A stretch of 64,000 bases of DNA from Diplosphaera chodatii. Taxonomy: Eukaryota; Chlorophyta; Trebouxiophyceae; Prasiolales; Stichococcaceae. Both the position numbers and the translations under genes were made by a program. Under the pieces are notes generated by a model, which had not been told where the DNA came from, did not search any database, and saw nothing but the letters and a program-made list of their open reading frames with translations. Shown here piece by piece: positions 22,315 to 33,226 of the stretch (positions are counted from its first letter, which is position 1; each line of letters opens with the position of its first letter). The stretch covers positions 930,001 through 994,000 of the forward strand of contig JAALGY010000036.1 in NCBI GenBank assembly GCA_032358165.1. The letters run 5' to 3'.

Positions 22315-25086
22315 ATGGTCTCCACGCGTGCCAGCGTCAGAAGCACCCTCGAGCCTGCTGCTGCTGTGACGAATCAGCTTCCATCAACTGTGCGTTCTGC
22401 GTCCGAGAGCTGGATCAGCAGTCGTCATGCAGCTGCGCTCATCATTGCAGCGGCCATACTCCTGCGGCTCCTTATCGCCCTGCACCCATACTCAGGTAAA
22501 CCTGTGCTGTGTGGCCATCCGATGTGGTAAGTTTAACGGTGATCGTCCCTCAACAAGCAGCGGCCGTACAGTCTGCACCCTCTGTGCAGGTGCCGGCGAC
22601 GCGCCAAAGTATGGGGACTATGAGGCGCAGCGCCATTGGATGGAGATCACAATGCATACGCCCGTCCGCGACTGGTATTTCAACATATTGGGCACTGCAT
22701 CGCAGTGTACAGGTGCTTTCTTGCGTAACCGTCGTCCAAGCTTAACTCCGGCCGGTGTGGTATGCGCAGGTACAGGGAAACGCCAGACAATGACCTCAAA
22801 TACTGGGGCTTGGACTACCCTCCTCTGACGGCGTATCAGGTAACCAGCTGGATCTTCACAGAGTCCTGACTATTTACAGCATTGCTACATCGACACAGCA
22901 GCAGACCCAAGCTGCCGTGTTTGCAGAGCTGGCTGTGCGGCAAGGTGCTGTCGAGGTTCGACCCGGAGGCATTTGCGCTGCACACATCTCGCGGCTATGA
23001 GACGCCTTGGAGCAAGCTGCTGCTGCGCTGGAGCGTGCTGTGCAGCGACGTGCTCGGTGTGCTGAATACTATACCAGCATGTATCCGCCAGATGCCACTG
23101 CACATGCAAGGTGTTGCCGCTGGTACCTGCACAAGAGTGTGAAGCTGACGACGTTGCCAAACCGTCACGAAACGCTGTGGCTGCAGTGTTCATGCCAGCC
23201 GTGCTGCTCTGTGCGCGGGCGTTCTACCCTGGCCAGCCAGCGGCACAGCGCACTATGCTTGCGGCAGCTTTGCTGCAGCCAGCCGCCATCCTGATCGACC
23301 ATGGCCACTTCCAGTACAACAACATCAGCCTCGGCTTCACAGTAAGGGCACCTCGCCACCACGCCCGCCACCATGCATGTTGATTGCCTACTTTCAAGCC
23401 GAAAATGCAGCAGTTGCTCGATGTGCAGCAGTGCCATGTGCCGCAGTCCGTTCACGAAGCAGACCCGTCATGCAGGCGGCCGCTGCCGGGGCCATTGCGA
23501 GTGGCCGCCGGCTCGTAGGCGCCGCGCTGTTCTGCCTGGCGCTGAACCACAAGCAGATGAGCATGTACTGGGCGCCCGCCTTCTTCGCGCACCTGCTGGG
23601 CTGGGCACTACAGCAGCGCGGTGCCATGCACAAGGTACCAGGAGACGCTGCTCGGTCGAAATTACTACTTGATGTTTGCAAAAGCTCGCATCTGCACCAA
23701 ACACCACCGGACAGCAACTGCGGTCGTTTTGCAGGTGGCCACAGTCGCGAAGCTGGCAGCGGTGGTGGTGGCCACCTTTGCAGCCTGCTGGGCGCCGTAC
23801 CTGACCTCGCCAGCAGCGGCGCTGGAAGTGCTGCAGGCAGGCACTGGTTCACTCGCCGCCCCGCAATATGACCCCACATGTGCTCATGTGCTCTGCAAAG
23901 AACGCTTGAAATAGATGGACTGCCTGAGTGCTGTGGTAGAAAGCTCTTCTGATTTCGTGATGCAGCGGCTGGCGCCACTGAAGCGGGGCCTGTATGAAGA
24001 CTATGTTGCAAACTTCTGGTGCTCCACCCACTTCCTGCTCAACTGGAAGCGCATTTTCAGCCAGGCGGCCCTGGTCCGGCTGTGCCTGGGTGCGTGCACC
24101 AACTGGCGGACGGGAACATATGCACAGAAAGTGATTGATGCACATGGATCATTCAGTAGCCCTGCGTACGCATACGTGCTTTCGATCCGTCCATATGCCT
24201 GTGCACGTCAACATCAACCTGAAAAGTGTGCGTGCACTGCAGCCGCCACACTTGTGGGCCTGCTGCCTGCGATGCTGCACCAGATCCGTCGCCCTTCCAG
24301 CAAGGTCAGCAACGAGGCATGCGCAGTGTCTGCAGTGTCGCCACGCATACCGAGAAGGCGTGATGACGCTGATCGTGCCGCACTGCAGGGCCTCCTGCTG
24401 TGCATGGCGAACTGCGCCATGGTCTTCTTCATGTTTTCATACCAGGTGTGCTCAGGTTGTCTGCACTGCGTCCTGCGCATCGTTCCAAGCAGCAGCAAGC
24501 AACCCACAGTTGACGCAACGATGAGGCCGGGTTGACCTGACACTGCTGCCAACCAGGTTGCTGCTGATGCCTGATCTTGCAGGTGCATGAGAAGTCGATC
24601 TTGATACCGCTGCTGCCAGTCACGCTGCTTGCGCCGGAGCTGCGCCTGGCGCGCTGGATGCCGGCAATGGCGGTGTTCTCCATGGCCCCGCTGCTGAGGC
24701 GCAATGGCCTGACAGCGGCATCCGTGGCTGTACTGGCGATATGGGTAGGGCTGCTGGGGCCTGCCAAGTCAACCTCAGCAGCGACGGGCGACGGACAGCA
24801 CAAACCATCGGAAAGTGGGCAGCACAGCAACAGGACGCAACCTCACAGGAAACATGTTGGCGATCGGGCGGGGTTGCACGGGCAGCTCACCTGCTGGGTT
24901 GCCTGGCTGCACGAACGGACAGCCATGCTGGGCATGTGCGCGGCTGCGGCGGTGTGCGCAGTTGTGGTTACAACGCAGCCGCCGGCGCGGTACCCGTTCC
25001 TGCATGACGCCGCGTTCACGTGCGTCAGCTTCCTGTTCTTCGTGGCCGCCATGTGCGAGCTGGTGTATCAAACGTACCTGTGCTGA
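22315..25086 (+). CDS. ALG6: ALG6: dolichyl-P-Glc:Man9GlcNAc2-PP-dolichol glucosyltransferase
   Basis: ER membrane enzyme that adds the first glucose to the lipid-linked N-glycan precursor. Exon 1 (22315-22495) has a short polar head then a membrane helix, [20 protein letters not shown]. Conserved blocks follow in order: [16 protein letters not shown] and PVRDWY, the lumenal loop with the key acidic residue (about 22590-22675); [18 protein letters not shown] (about 22770-22840); [30 protein letters not shown] (about 23290-23340); [20 protein letters not shown] (about 23530-23595); [19 protein letters not shown] (about 23965-24020); and [19 protein letters not shown] (about 24584), the family's C-terminal signature. 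Several hydrophobic helices lie between, and the protein ends in [10 protein letters not shown] before a TGA. The blocks distinguish it from ALG8. The complete order argues for a functional gene. Confidence 0.93.
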
Positions 25087-25399
25087 GTGGTAGGCTGGTT
25101 TGTCGGTATTGAAGCTGTGCATTTGTGCGCCACTATGGCACCCAGCAGCCTGCCCTGCAGCGGTGCAGCCCTGATCAGTCACGCTGCCAGACATCAATTC
25201 ACTCTTCTTCACTCTTCAATATGCGTTCACGCTATTGCGGGTTTGCGGCTGCGCATCAGACTAGGCAGTATGTCAGACAAATCTCTGATCTAGTCCCTTC
25301 AGACGTGATATCAGCGGTGAAGCCGGCCATGTGACTGGCCAACGCCGCGCCAAGCAAATTAGCATCAAGGGACATGCGGTGACACACGAGCTGTCCAGG
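25087..25399. other. Intergenic, ALG6 to RqcH-like
   Basis: About 310 bases between the ALG6 stop and the first ATG of the next gene, on the same strand. It should hold the ALG6 3' UTR and the promoter of the next gene. No further structure is evident. Confidence 0.4.
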
Positions 25400-28300
25400 A
25401 TGCACTGCGGCAAGTCGTTGCGCTGCTGGTCGGCGCTCGGGGTCCCTGAGCCGCGATGCATGCTGCAGTCGGCAGACTGGCTGCGGCAGCCATGCATGGC
25501 GCACCGCCATCGCAGCGTGCAGTTGCAGAGGCTGGCACTGGGCTGGTCAGGGATGCACGCACAGCGTGCGAGTGCACATGCAGCCGCGAAAGCAGGGCCT
25601 GCGGTGCTCGAGCGGCAGCCGGCTGCCGAGAAGCATGCAGCAAATCCGCAGCGGCGGCGGGTGATGACGGTGGACTACACCACTCTGCTGGCGTGCGCCT
25701 CCGGCATCGAGACGCCCGCGCGCATTGAGCAGGTCAGGACGTGGTTGAATGAAAACGACGGATTGTAGTCTGCGCAGCTTGTGGGTGTCGGAAGGTGACG
25801 TTTGCCGCCAAGGACCGCTGGCGCCAATGCCCGCCGCAGGTCGTGCAGTACGAGCAGCGCGCGGTCAGCATCAAGCTGCGGACGCCCAGCGCGGTGGAGC
25901 ACCTGCACCTGTCGTGGCACCAGACGGCGGCGCGGCTGTGCCTGGGGCCGCCGCCCGACCGGGGCGTCGTCAGCGAGGCCTTCGCATTTGGTGAGGACAG
26001 TCGACACATGCATGTGAAATCTTCATCCTTGACATTCTTGACACGTTCTTGACATATGTCAGACACGATGACTTTGCATCAACGGAATCATTCTGTTCCT
26101 TGCCTCACGCGCTTCTCAGCGTGGCTTGCTGCAGCTTGCTGCTGCTTCAAGCAGGGCTGAGGTGCTGCTGGTGCATGCGCAGGGGAGCTGCTGCACTCGC
26201 ACCTGCGGGGTCTCATCCTGCAGGTAGGCTGCGCTCGCCGATCCTGCCTGTGGCGGTGGCCAGCTGGAATTCACTCACGCTTTGTTGCACGAGAAGAGCG
26301 GGGCATTTCATGGTAGGTGGACGTGTGACGTCTTGCCCCTGCTGCTTCTCTCCTTCAGGCTGTGATGCTGCCGGTGGCCTGGGAGCGGGTGGTGGAGCTG
26401 GGCTTCGGGCAGCGGCCTACAGATGCGCCCGGGCTGCGGCTGTACCTAGAGGTGCAGTTGGCACACTTGCTTTGTTCTGGGTGGGCCACACGCTCCCAGT
26501 ACCCATACCAGGCTGGGCTGACTGCATGGCTCCTCTCTGATGTGCATGTAAGGCTGCGTTTCTTGCCAATGTAGGTCATGGGGCGGCACTCCAACCTCGT
26601 TCTTGCAGACGGGGCCAGCGGCTCTATCCTAGCAGCAGGCCACCAGGTTGGTCAACACCACTCCAAGGTTCTGCACGCCTTGAGGTGCCCAAGCCGAGTC
26701 TGCATGCTGCAGCGTGCATGAACTTGGGCCAACCTTCAAAGGCGCGGGATGGCTGCTGGCTCGTGGTGTAAGTGAGGCCCGTCGGTATGAAGGTCCGCCA
26801 GAGATGCTGTGCATCTGAACATAGGCACATGCGCGCCGCAGGTGGGCCAGCGGCAGTCCAGCATGCGGCAGGTGCAGGTGGGCGGCGCCTACAGCCTGCC
26901 CGTGCCGGCGCGGGGGCTGGCGCCGTCGGCGGACCAGCCGTTCGCCGAGTGGCGGGACACCGTGAGCCGAGCAGCGCAGCAGGTATGCAAACTGGTTGTT
27001 CAGTTTCGTCTCTGTTCGTTCCATTCACTTGGTACATCTCGGCTCCAGACATGTGTGACAATGTACTTGTCACACTCGTCTGAGCTTCGCAGCTCTGTGG
27101 GTGAGTTTCCGAGTGGCTGATGCCCCTTACAGCAACGATGCACATGACCAGTGGTAATTCTGCATCTCCGGCACAGGTTGCGGAGCAGCAGCGCGGCCGC
27201 CCCAGCGTCTCCGCCGGCTGCGTGCGCGCATTCCAGGGCGTGTCGCCGTCGCTGGTGGCGGACCTGTGTGCGCCGGCGGGCGTCAGCCCGAGCGACCCGC
27301 CGGAAATGGTATCGGACGGCCAGTGGGCCGCGCTGCACGCCGCGTGGCTGTCCTGGCTGGAGCGCGTGCAGTCAGGTGACGCGCAGTCCTGCTGTTTCTG
27401 ATGTCATTGTGAACATGTGAACTGACACAACAGGACTGTGGTTGGCAGTCACTCGTGAGGAGTGACTGCCAAGTGGGAAGTACGATCACTGGCCAAGTGC
27501 CTACTCGTTGTGAAATTGCTCACGGAGCAGCGTGCCCAGGTGTTGGACAGCACAGTCCTCGTTCATGCTTTGTGTAGGCAGGTGGGCAGCAGCTGTGCTG
27601 CCGGAGGGCCGCGGCTTCTCTGTGGTGCTCCAGGGTGGCGATCAGCACCCTGGCGGCGCTAATGCCCTGGTGCACGACTACTACAGCAGCGTGCAGGTTC
27701 GGGTTTGGCACCAATATCTGACACTGCATCGCACAATGCCCTGTGCTCGTATGATGAGCACACATCGTGACTGATACAGGGCAGGGAGGCAGGGCATGTC
27801 ATTGCGGCAGCTGAAGCTTTGTGGCTGCGCTGCACTATTGTAGCCCGTCAGGTGAAGCATCTGCTATTTGGGTGTGCAGGGCGCCGAGGCGGCGCAGCTG
27901 CTGCTGCAGCAGATACAGCGGGCGCTTGGGCAGGCGCAGGCCAAGCTGCAGGCCAAGGCTTCGAGCTTCCGCGAGCAGCTGCACGGGGGCGAGGCTGCTG
28001 CGGCCACCCAGAAGCTGGCAGATATGCTGATGGCCAACCTCCACAGGTGAGTTCATCGAGGCACCGATGTGGAAAGCAGGAGCTGCTTGGTGCGCTGCCT
28101 GATTCCTGCCAGCTACAGCCTTCCACACCTGCCGCAGCCATCGCCTGATGACAGCGCAGGTGTGAGCCTCGGGCCGACAGCGTTAAGTTGGAGGACTGGG
28201 AGACTGGAGAGGCCATCCGGCTCGATCTGGACCCAGCCAAAACAGCGGTGGGCCTACCTGGCCTGGTGTCCAGGCGCGGCGCATTGCTCAGGCTCGGCCC

Positions 28301-29651
28301 ACCTTTTTGGGCGGAAAAAGAGGTAGCGCTCCCCCAAAAATGGAATTATGGCGCATGAACATGCAGGTGCAGAATGCTGAGCGGCTGTACCAGCGGGCGG
28401 GCAAGCAGCGGCGGGCGGTGGAGCGCGTCCGGCCGCTGCTGGAAGCAGCGGAAGCGGAGGTGGGCCCGATGCAGAGACTGTACAGGCTACTCGAGCAGTC
28501 AAGCTGCGTCTGTAGCATTGTTGTAGGTGTGTAGTCCACAGCACCATACGGTTATCGTTGCTATGACACAGCAGAACATAGATTCGAACATGTGACTGCA
28601 GCTGGCGTACCTCGCAGAAGTGGAACTCAGCCTGGACCAGCTGGACGTACCCTGTGCCAGCGGTGACATGGATACCTTGCGCGGCATCAGGGTGAGTGCA
28701 TTTGTCATGCAGCCGCATTCTGCCTGCTTGTCATGAGCGCATGTTCCACCTCGGCATTTGACTCTGCGTGTGCGTAGCAAGACACTGCACAGGAAGCGTG
28801 CAGCATGACAGCAAGCGCAGCAGTGACAATCTGCTTGCACATGCACATGCAGGAGGAAATGGTGACCGGCGGCTACATGCGGGCAGCCAGCACAGACGGG
28901 TCCATGGCGGCGAAGGCGAAGGCCAAGACGCGCAAAACCCTGAAGCAGCAGCGGCTCAGCGCATTTCGGCAGTTCGAGTCGCCCGGCGGTTTCCAGATCC
29001 TCGTTGGCCGCAACAACCGGCAGAATGACGAGCTGACGCACTCTATCGCCAAGCCAGCAGACATCTGGCTCCATGCTCGTGGCGTGCCAGGTGAATGCAG
29101 TTGCAGCATCCGCACACTGCGTGAGCCTGCCGTTGGCACGTCGAAGCGCCACAGGGGATGAGTTGGTGGCGCACTCATGGTTGCAGGTGCGCATGTGCTG
29201 CTTCAACATCCAGCAGACAGGACGGACGCCCCAGTCCAGAGCGATGTGCAATGTGCAGCGGACCTGGCAGCATTTTTCTCGAAGGCAAGTCCACAATGTT
29301 ACTCACAATGCAATCATGTGTACTGGGTAGGCTTCTGCTGCAGCGTGGTTTCGGTTTGTCTGATGTTCTTCCGATGTTGTTGCAGAGGCGCACAGACATT
29401 AAGTGTGAAGTGATTTGGACCTCACCGAAGCACCTGAATCGACCCAAGGTGTGCCACTTCGGCCAAAGTTTTCGTATTTTCAGCTTTGTATCCTATGCGT
29501 GTCCAGCAACCCACACTGCATAAGCAAGTATGATGCCTGCTGCTGCAATGTGCAGGGCGCGAAGCCAGGCCAAGTGAAAGTTGCGAAAGAGAGCGTGGTC
29601 ATAGGACATCCGCAACAGAGCTTAGCAGCTGCCTCTGGCAGCAGGGCATGA
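25400..29651 (+). CDS. NFACT-family ribosome quality control protein, cyanobacterial/plastid RqcH type
   Basis: Probable plastid factor that binds obstructed large ribosomal subunits and supports C-terminal tailing of stalled peptides, as bacterial RqcH and eukaryotic NEMF/Rqc2 do. The first exon gives about 80 residues rich in Arg, Ala, Ser and His, a plausible transit peptide, before VDYTTLLACASGIETPARIEQ. The NFACT-N region follows: LHLSWHQTAARLCLGPPPD (about 25910), AWERVVELGFGQRP, VMGRHSNLVLADG (about 26577), QRQSSMRQVQVGGAYSLPVP, FQGVSPSLVADL (about 27232). A coiled-coil middle follows (ASSFREQLHGGEAA, ADMLMANLHR; NAERLYQRAGKQRRAVERV; YLAEVELSLDQLD). NFACT-R: GGFQILVGRNNRQNDELTHS, IWLHARGVPGAHVLLQ, FFSKA, WTSPKHLNRPKGAKPGQVKV, then a stop. 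The block order and WERV / GRNNRQND wording follow cyanobacterial proteins more closely than NEMF. The start ATG is a choice; the frame is open further upstream. Confidence 0.85.
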
Positions 29652-29958
29652 CAGCAATGCTCTGCAGCGCTAGTAAGTAGAAACTGTTGCGTCACAGCAT
29701 GGGACAAATATACCACAGACTCCTCCATTTGGCTGCTACTCGACTGCCGCAGTACTGTGAGCGTACAGTATGAATAGATCAACCGCAGGCAGTTCACGCT
29801 CAAAGCTAGAACATGCAGCAGTGAACGAAGGCTTTCTCAGCTGAACACTTGAAAAGGCCATTCATTCGTCAGCATGTTGATGTTGAGCATAGCATATAGC
29901 AAAGTGGTGTGTGCTCGCTGCAAGGAATTATGTTTGCTTGAGAACAAGCAAAACACTT
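29652..29958. other. Convergent 3' region
   Basis: About 300 bases between the stop of the RqcH-like gene (plus) and the stop of the unrecognised minus-strand gene. I see no gene in it. Confidence 0.4.
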
Positions 29959-31010
29959 TCACAGCACTACTCCAGCTGCAGCCAACAACCCAAGAAGCAT
30001 TTTCCGATCAAGACTGCGGCGGAACTCATTCGTGGCATTGGTGGCACTTGTGCTGGACTTGCGAGCAGTCCGCTTGCCAACCCCAGACGGTGCAGTGCCC
30101 AGCGTGTGCTTTCTTTGACGTGCGGCCTTGTCCTGCCATGTCAAGAGACACGATCGATGCAGGTGCACAGGTGTGCCTATGGCCGCTGAGGACATACAGC
30201 AGTCTGCGCGCAGGACCATTTAACTGCGGACTGCAACAATTTGCAGGTGTTGAGCAGTAACAGATGAACATCAGCACATATCCAGCCATCACCAGACAGA
30301 TGCAATGACGAGCACTGCCCACCTGTTTCACTGCAGCGGCCTCCGACATGAATGCCTGTATCAGCCGTACGCACTTGTCCTTCTGCACCTTCAGCTGCGC
30401 CATCTGCAGGGTCACCCCAATGCAGCATGTGTGAGTAGTCAAACTCCGAGTTATGAACTGTTGAGATGGATACAACTGATCACGCACAGCAGTGCATGGC
30501 ACATTGCGACGGCAAACAAGTGGAACAGCTCCTGGCTGACCACAGCTGATGCGCACTCAGACACACCAAGCAACATAAAGCAGTGCCAAGCTCAGCTGCG
30601 CTGCGCTGCATTCAACATGCATGGGGCACGAGCTTGCACACCTGACGGCCGGACCTGAGCGGCGTTGGGTCCTCGCCCCGCTTGATCACTGCTCTTGCTT
30701 CTTCCACATGCGAGTAGAACATAGCTCGGAACTGGTAGTAGCACTCCGTCGCTCGCTGCTTCGCTGCCGCCTGTTTGTCCTGCAGCAGTGTGCTGCATGC
30801 ACCATCAGCTGCTCCAGGCGTGATGTCCATTGCAGTCAACTGTGCAAGCAGCGCCTCCAGCTCCGCATCACGCTGGCTGCTCAGCTGCACGTCCGCTGTC
30901 TCTGCGGTGCCATCCTGCTGGCAGGCAGCCGGCAGCAGGCTTGTTGCTGAGAGCACCTGCGCCACAGGCAGTGGCGCCATGTGCACATGGTCATGGACAT
31001 CTGTGACCAT
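29959..31010 (-). CDS. Unrecognised small protein, inverted paralogue 1
   Basis: I do not recognise the family. The start is MVTDVHDHVHMAPLPVAQ; then SATSLLPAACQQDGTAETAD, AELEALLAQLTAMDITPG and a helical stretch (KQRATECYYQFRAMFYSHVE) in the first exon (about 30640-31010). After an intron comes QKDKCVRLIQAFMSEAAAVK (about 30345-30405). The last exon has HTLGTAPSGVGKRTARKSST and SLDRKMLLGLLAAAGVVL before a TGA at 29959-29961. It looks mostly alpha-helical with a basic, nuclear-localisation-like KRTARK patch near the end. No signal peptide or membrane helix is clear. A paralogue with the same block order lies head-to-head about 0.9 kb away (31.9-32.9 kb), which is the best evidence that both are real genes. 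Exon edges are inferred. Confidence 0.6.
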
Positions 31011-31786
31011 GACGACCCGACTTTCAATTTATTCTGCTTTTCTGACGGCATACAGTCAAATATCCGCTAGCAGCAAGGAAGGTGGGTCAGCACTGCAAAC
31101 GCACGACTGCTCACCTGTGTTGTCATGCTGAACACCGCGTGGTTCGCAACGCAGAACTGTCCTATGACCCCGCACACTTACATAGCATCACAATTAATGT
31201 TGAAGCACCGGACGTCGTGCTGACTGGTCAAGCGAGTGACGCGACTGATCGCTGTTTTGGTGTTGATGACGATGGTGCGTGAGCAACCAAATCACTTGTG
31301 ATTCTTCACTCACGCGCTTTGCAGCAAATCCTGCCGTGTCAAGGAAGTGCAGTCGATATCTGCTGGAGGTGCAGCGAATAGAGCGTTTTGGTGGCACGTT
31401 GGACATGCAAGTGCTTCGGCACTCTGATCTGCATCCAGCATCCAGACCAGAGCACTTCGCTGTAATGCCTGATGCGCAAGCAAGAACGCGCTGCAAATCA
31501 TATTGTCCGCGCAGACATTGACGGGAGACCTCCTGCTGAAGCATCCGATTGTGATACAGTGAGGCAGAAGGCGTTCAGCTTGCTCACAGGCTTCGTTGCT
31601 CACAAGACCACCTCACTTGCTTTGTCCGAAAACTCAGGCGTACCCTGATCAGTGCCGCGCTCTCTGTGCGAAGTCAACTCTCTGACGTCTGCAGCCTGCG
31701 GCCCGGCTGACGGACGTCGAGGCCGCAGAAGATGACCCCAAAGGCGAGCAGTTGCTGTGCTCGCCTGACGACCCGATTTTAGAACC
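31011..31786. promoter_or_regulatory. Region between the two inverted paralogues
   Basis: About 0.8 kb lies between the divergent start regions of the paired unrecognised genes. It presumably carries both promoters. Short open frames exist on both strands, without recognisable content. It is the centre of the inverted duplication. Confidence 0.4.
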
Positions 31787-32871
31787 ATGACACAGATGCC
31801 AGTCTTTTCCTTGCAGCAGTTGCTTATGGGTCACAGTCTTGGTGCTCCTTCACCTCTAGAAGATGATGGCAGTAGTAAGCATCGGCACATGTGTGACACG
31901 CTGTGGACACGCTGGCCGCAGAACAGGCGGTGTCATCAACCGCAAGCCTGCTGCCAACTGCCTGTCAGACAGACGACACTACAGAGCAGGCAGGAGTGGC
32001 AGTACAGCTCAGCGGGCAGCAGGAAGCGGAGATGAATGCACTGCTTGCACAGCTGGCTGCAGCAGACATCACGCCTGAGCAAAGCGGAGGCATGCCTGGA
32101 GCAGAGGCAGCAGCGATAGAGCAGTTGCAGCAGTGCTACCAACACTTTCGGCACATGTACCATGCGCTTCGCGGAGAGTACAAGGCAGCAGCGGAGCGAG
32201 GCATTCCACTCAAGCAGGCCAAATTTTGCTTTCAACTCCAGGTGCGCATGTGATGATGAGGAGGCAGTTGAGTTTCGCAGTGTCAAACATGCCATTCATG
32301 TTCGAATTGCACTGCCCACTGTTTACCGCCGCTTGAATGTCTGCAGATGGACACAGCAACTCAAGGATTGCTTGCATGTGAAACAACACGATGTTGACAA
32401 CATTAAAGGGAAGCATTCGCATCTTGCGTTGTGGTTGCCACTCCCGTTTCATTTGTTTGTGTGCGTGACTCTGCAGTTACAACAGGTCTGGGCGCAGAAG
32501 GACGAGTGTGTGCGTCTGCTGCGGGCATACAAGTCCAAGTACATTCCAATGAAGCAGGTGCCAGCCCATGCAACTTATGCTGGCGATAGCGGACACTAGT
32601 GACTGCAGTTTGTAAATTATCGGCTGGAAAAACCAGGTCGCTGCTGTACGATATGGGAGATATGCTATGCAGCATGTTGTGGTGTTCATTGTCGCAGAAT
32701 GCCGGTACTGCTGCTGCTCGGCGCATACAGCAGCGCACCCTTGGGATCATGGCATCTGGAGTAGGCAAACGGACCGCCCGAAAGCCGACTGCTTCCGGCA
32801 CACGTGACGGCTGTTGCAGCGTTGATCAGAAGATTGCTGCAGCATTGCTGTCTGCAGCAGGGCTTCTGTAA
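31787..32871 (+). CDS. Unrecognised small protein, inverted paralogue 2
   Basis: Plus-strand counterpart of the minus-strand gene at 29959-31010. The main exon (about 31921-32240) reads AVSSTASLLPTACQTDDTTE, AEMNALLAQLAAADITPEQ, then EQLQQCYQHFRHMYHALRGE. The next block is VWAQKDECVRLLRAYKSKYI (about 32490). The last exon has RTLGIMASGVGKRTARKPT and KIAAALLSAAGLL, with a TAA at 32869-32871. Each block aligns with its partner (LLAQLTAMDITP/LLAQLAAADITP; QKDKCVRLI/QKDECVRLL; SGVGKRTARK in both). The N-terminal exon is unclear: the frame has a stop shortly upstream of the aligned block and no ATG, so an upstream exon is needed, perhaps MTQMPVFSLQ at 31787. Function is unknown. Confidence 0.55.
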
Positions 32872-33226
32872 TCATATCTGCAGTGCACAGCTTGCAGGGA
32901 GATCGTCTCAAAACTTGTTTTAAGATGTGCGGCGGGTTTGCTCATTTACAAATTTCACTTCATGTGCATTGCCACGCATCGTTTATCTCGCATGCATGGA
33001 GTTTGTCGACGCACATATTCCCTTTACAAGCAAGCCTCAAGCCACACCCGAGGAAATAATTGGCGGGTTCCCAACATCAGCATAAACCTGCCCAGTGATA
33101 CTTCCGTCGGCAACTATCAACCTGGGCGGGTGTGTCCCTTCCGTCCACTTCAGCATCGCAGTGTGCTGTCGAGCCACTAGACATAGGTGTTTCGCCCCGT
33201 CGGCTAGTGGTGCACAAGAAGAAGCC
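32872..33226. other. Intergenic
   Basis: About 355 bases between two plus-strand genes. AT-richer than its surroundings, with no supported gene. Confidence 0.4.
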
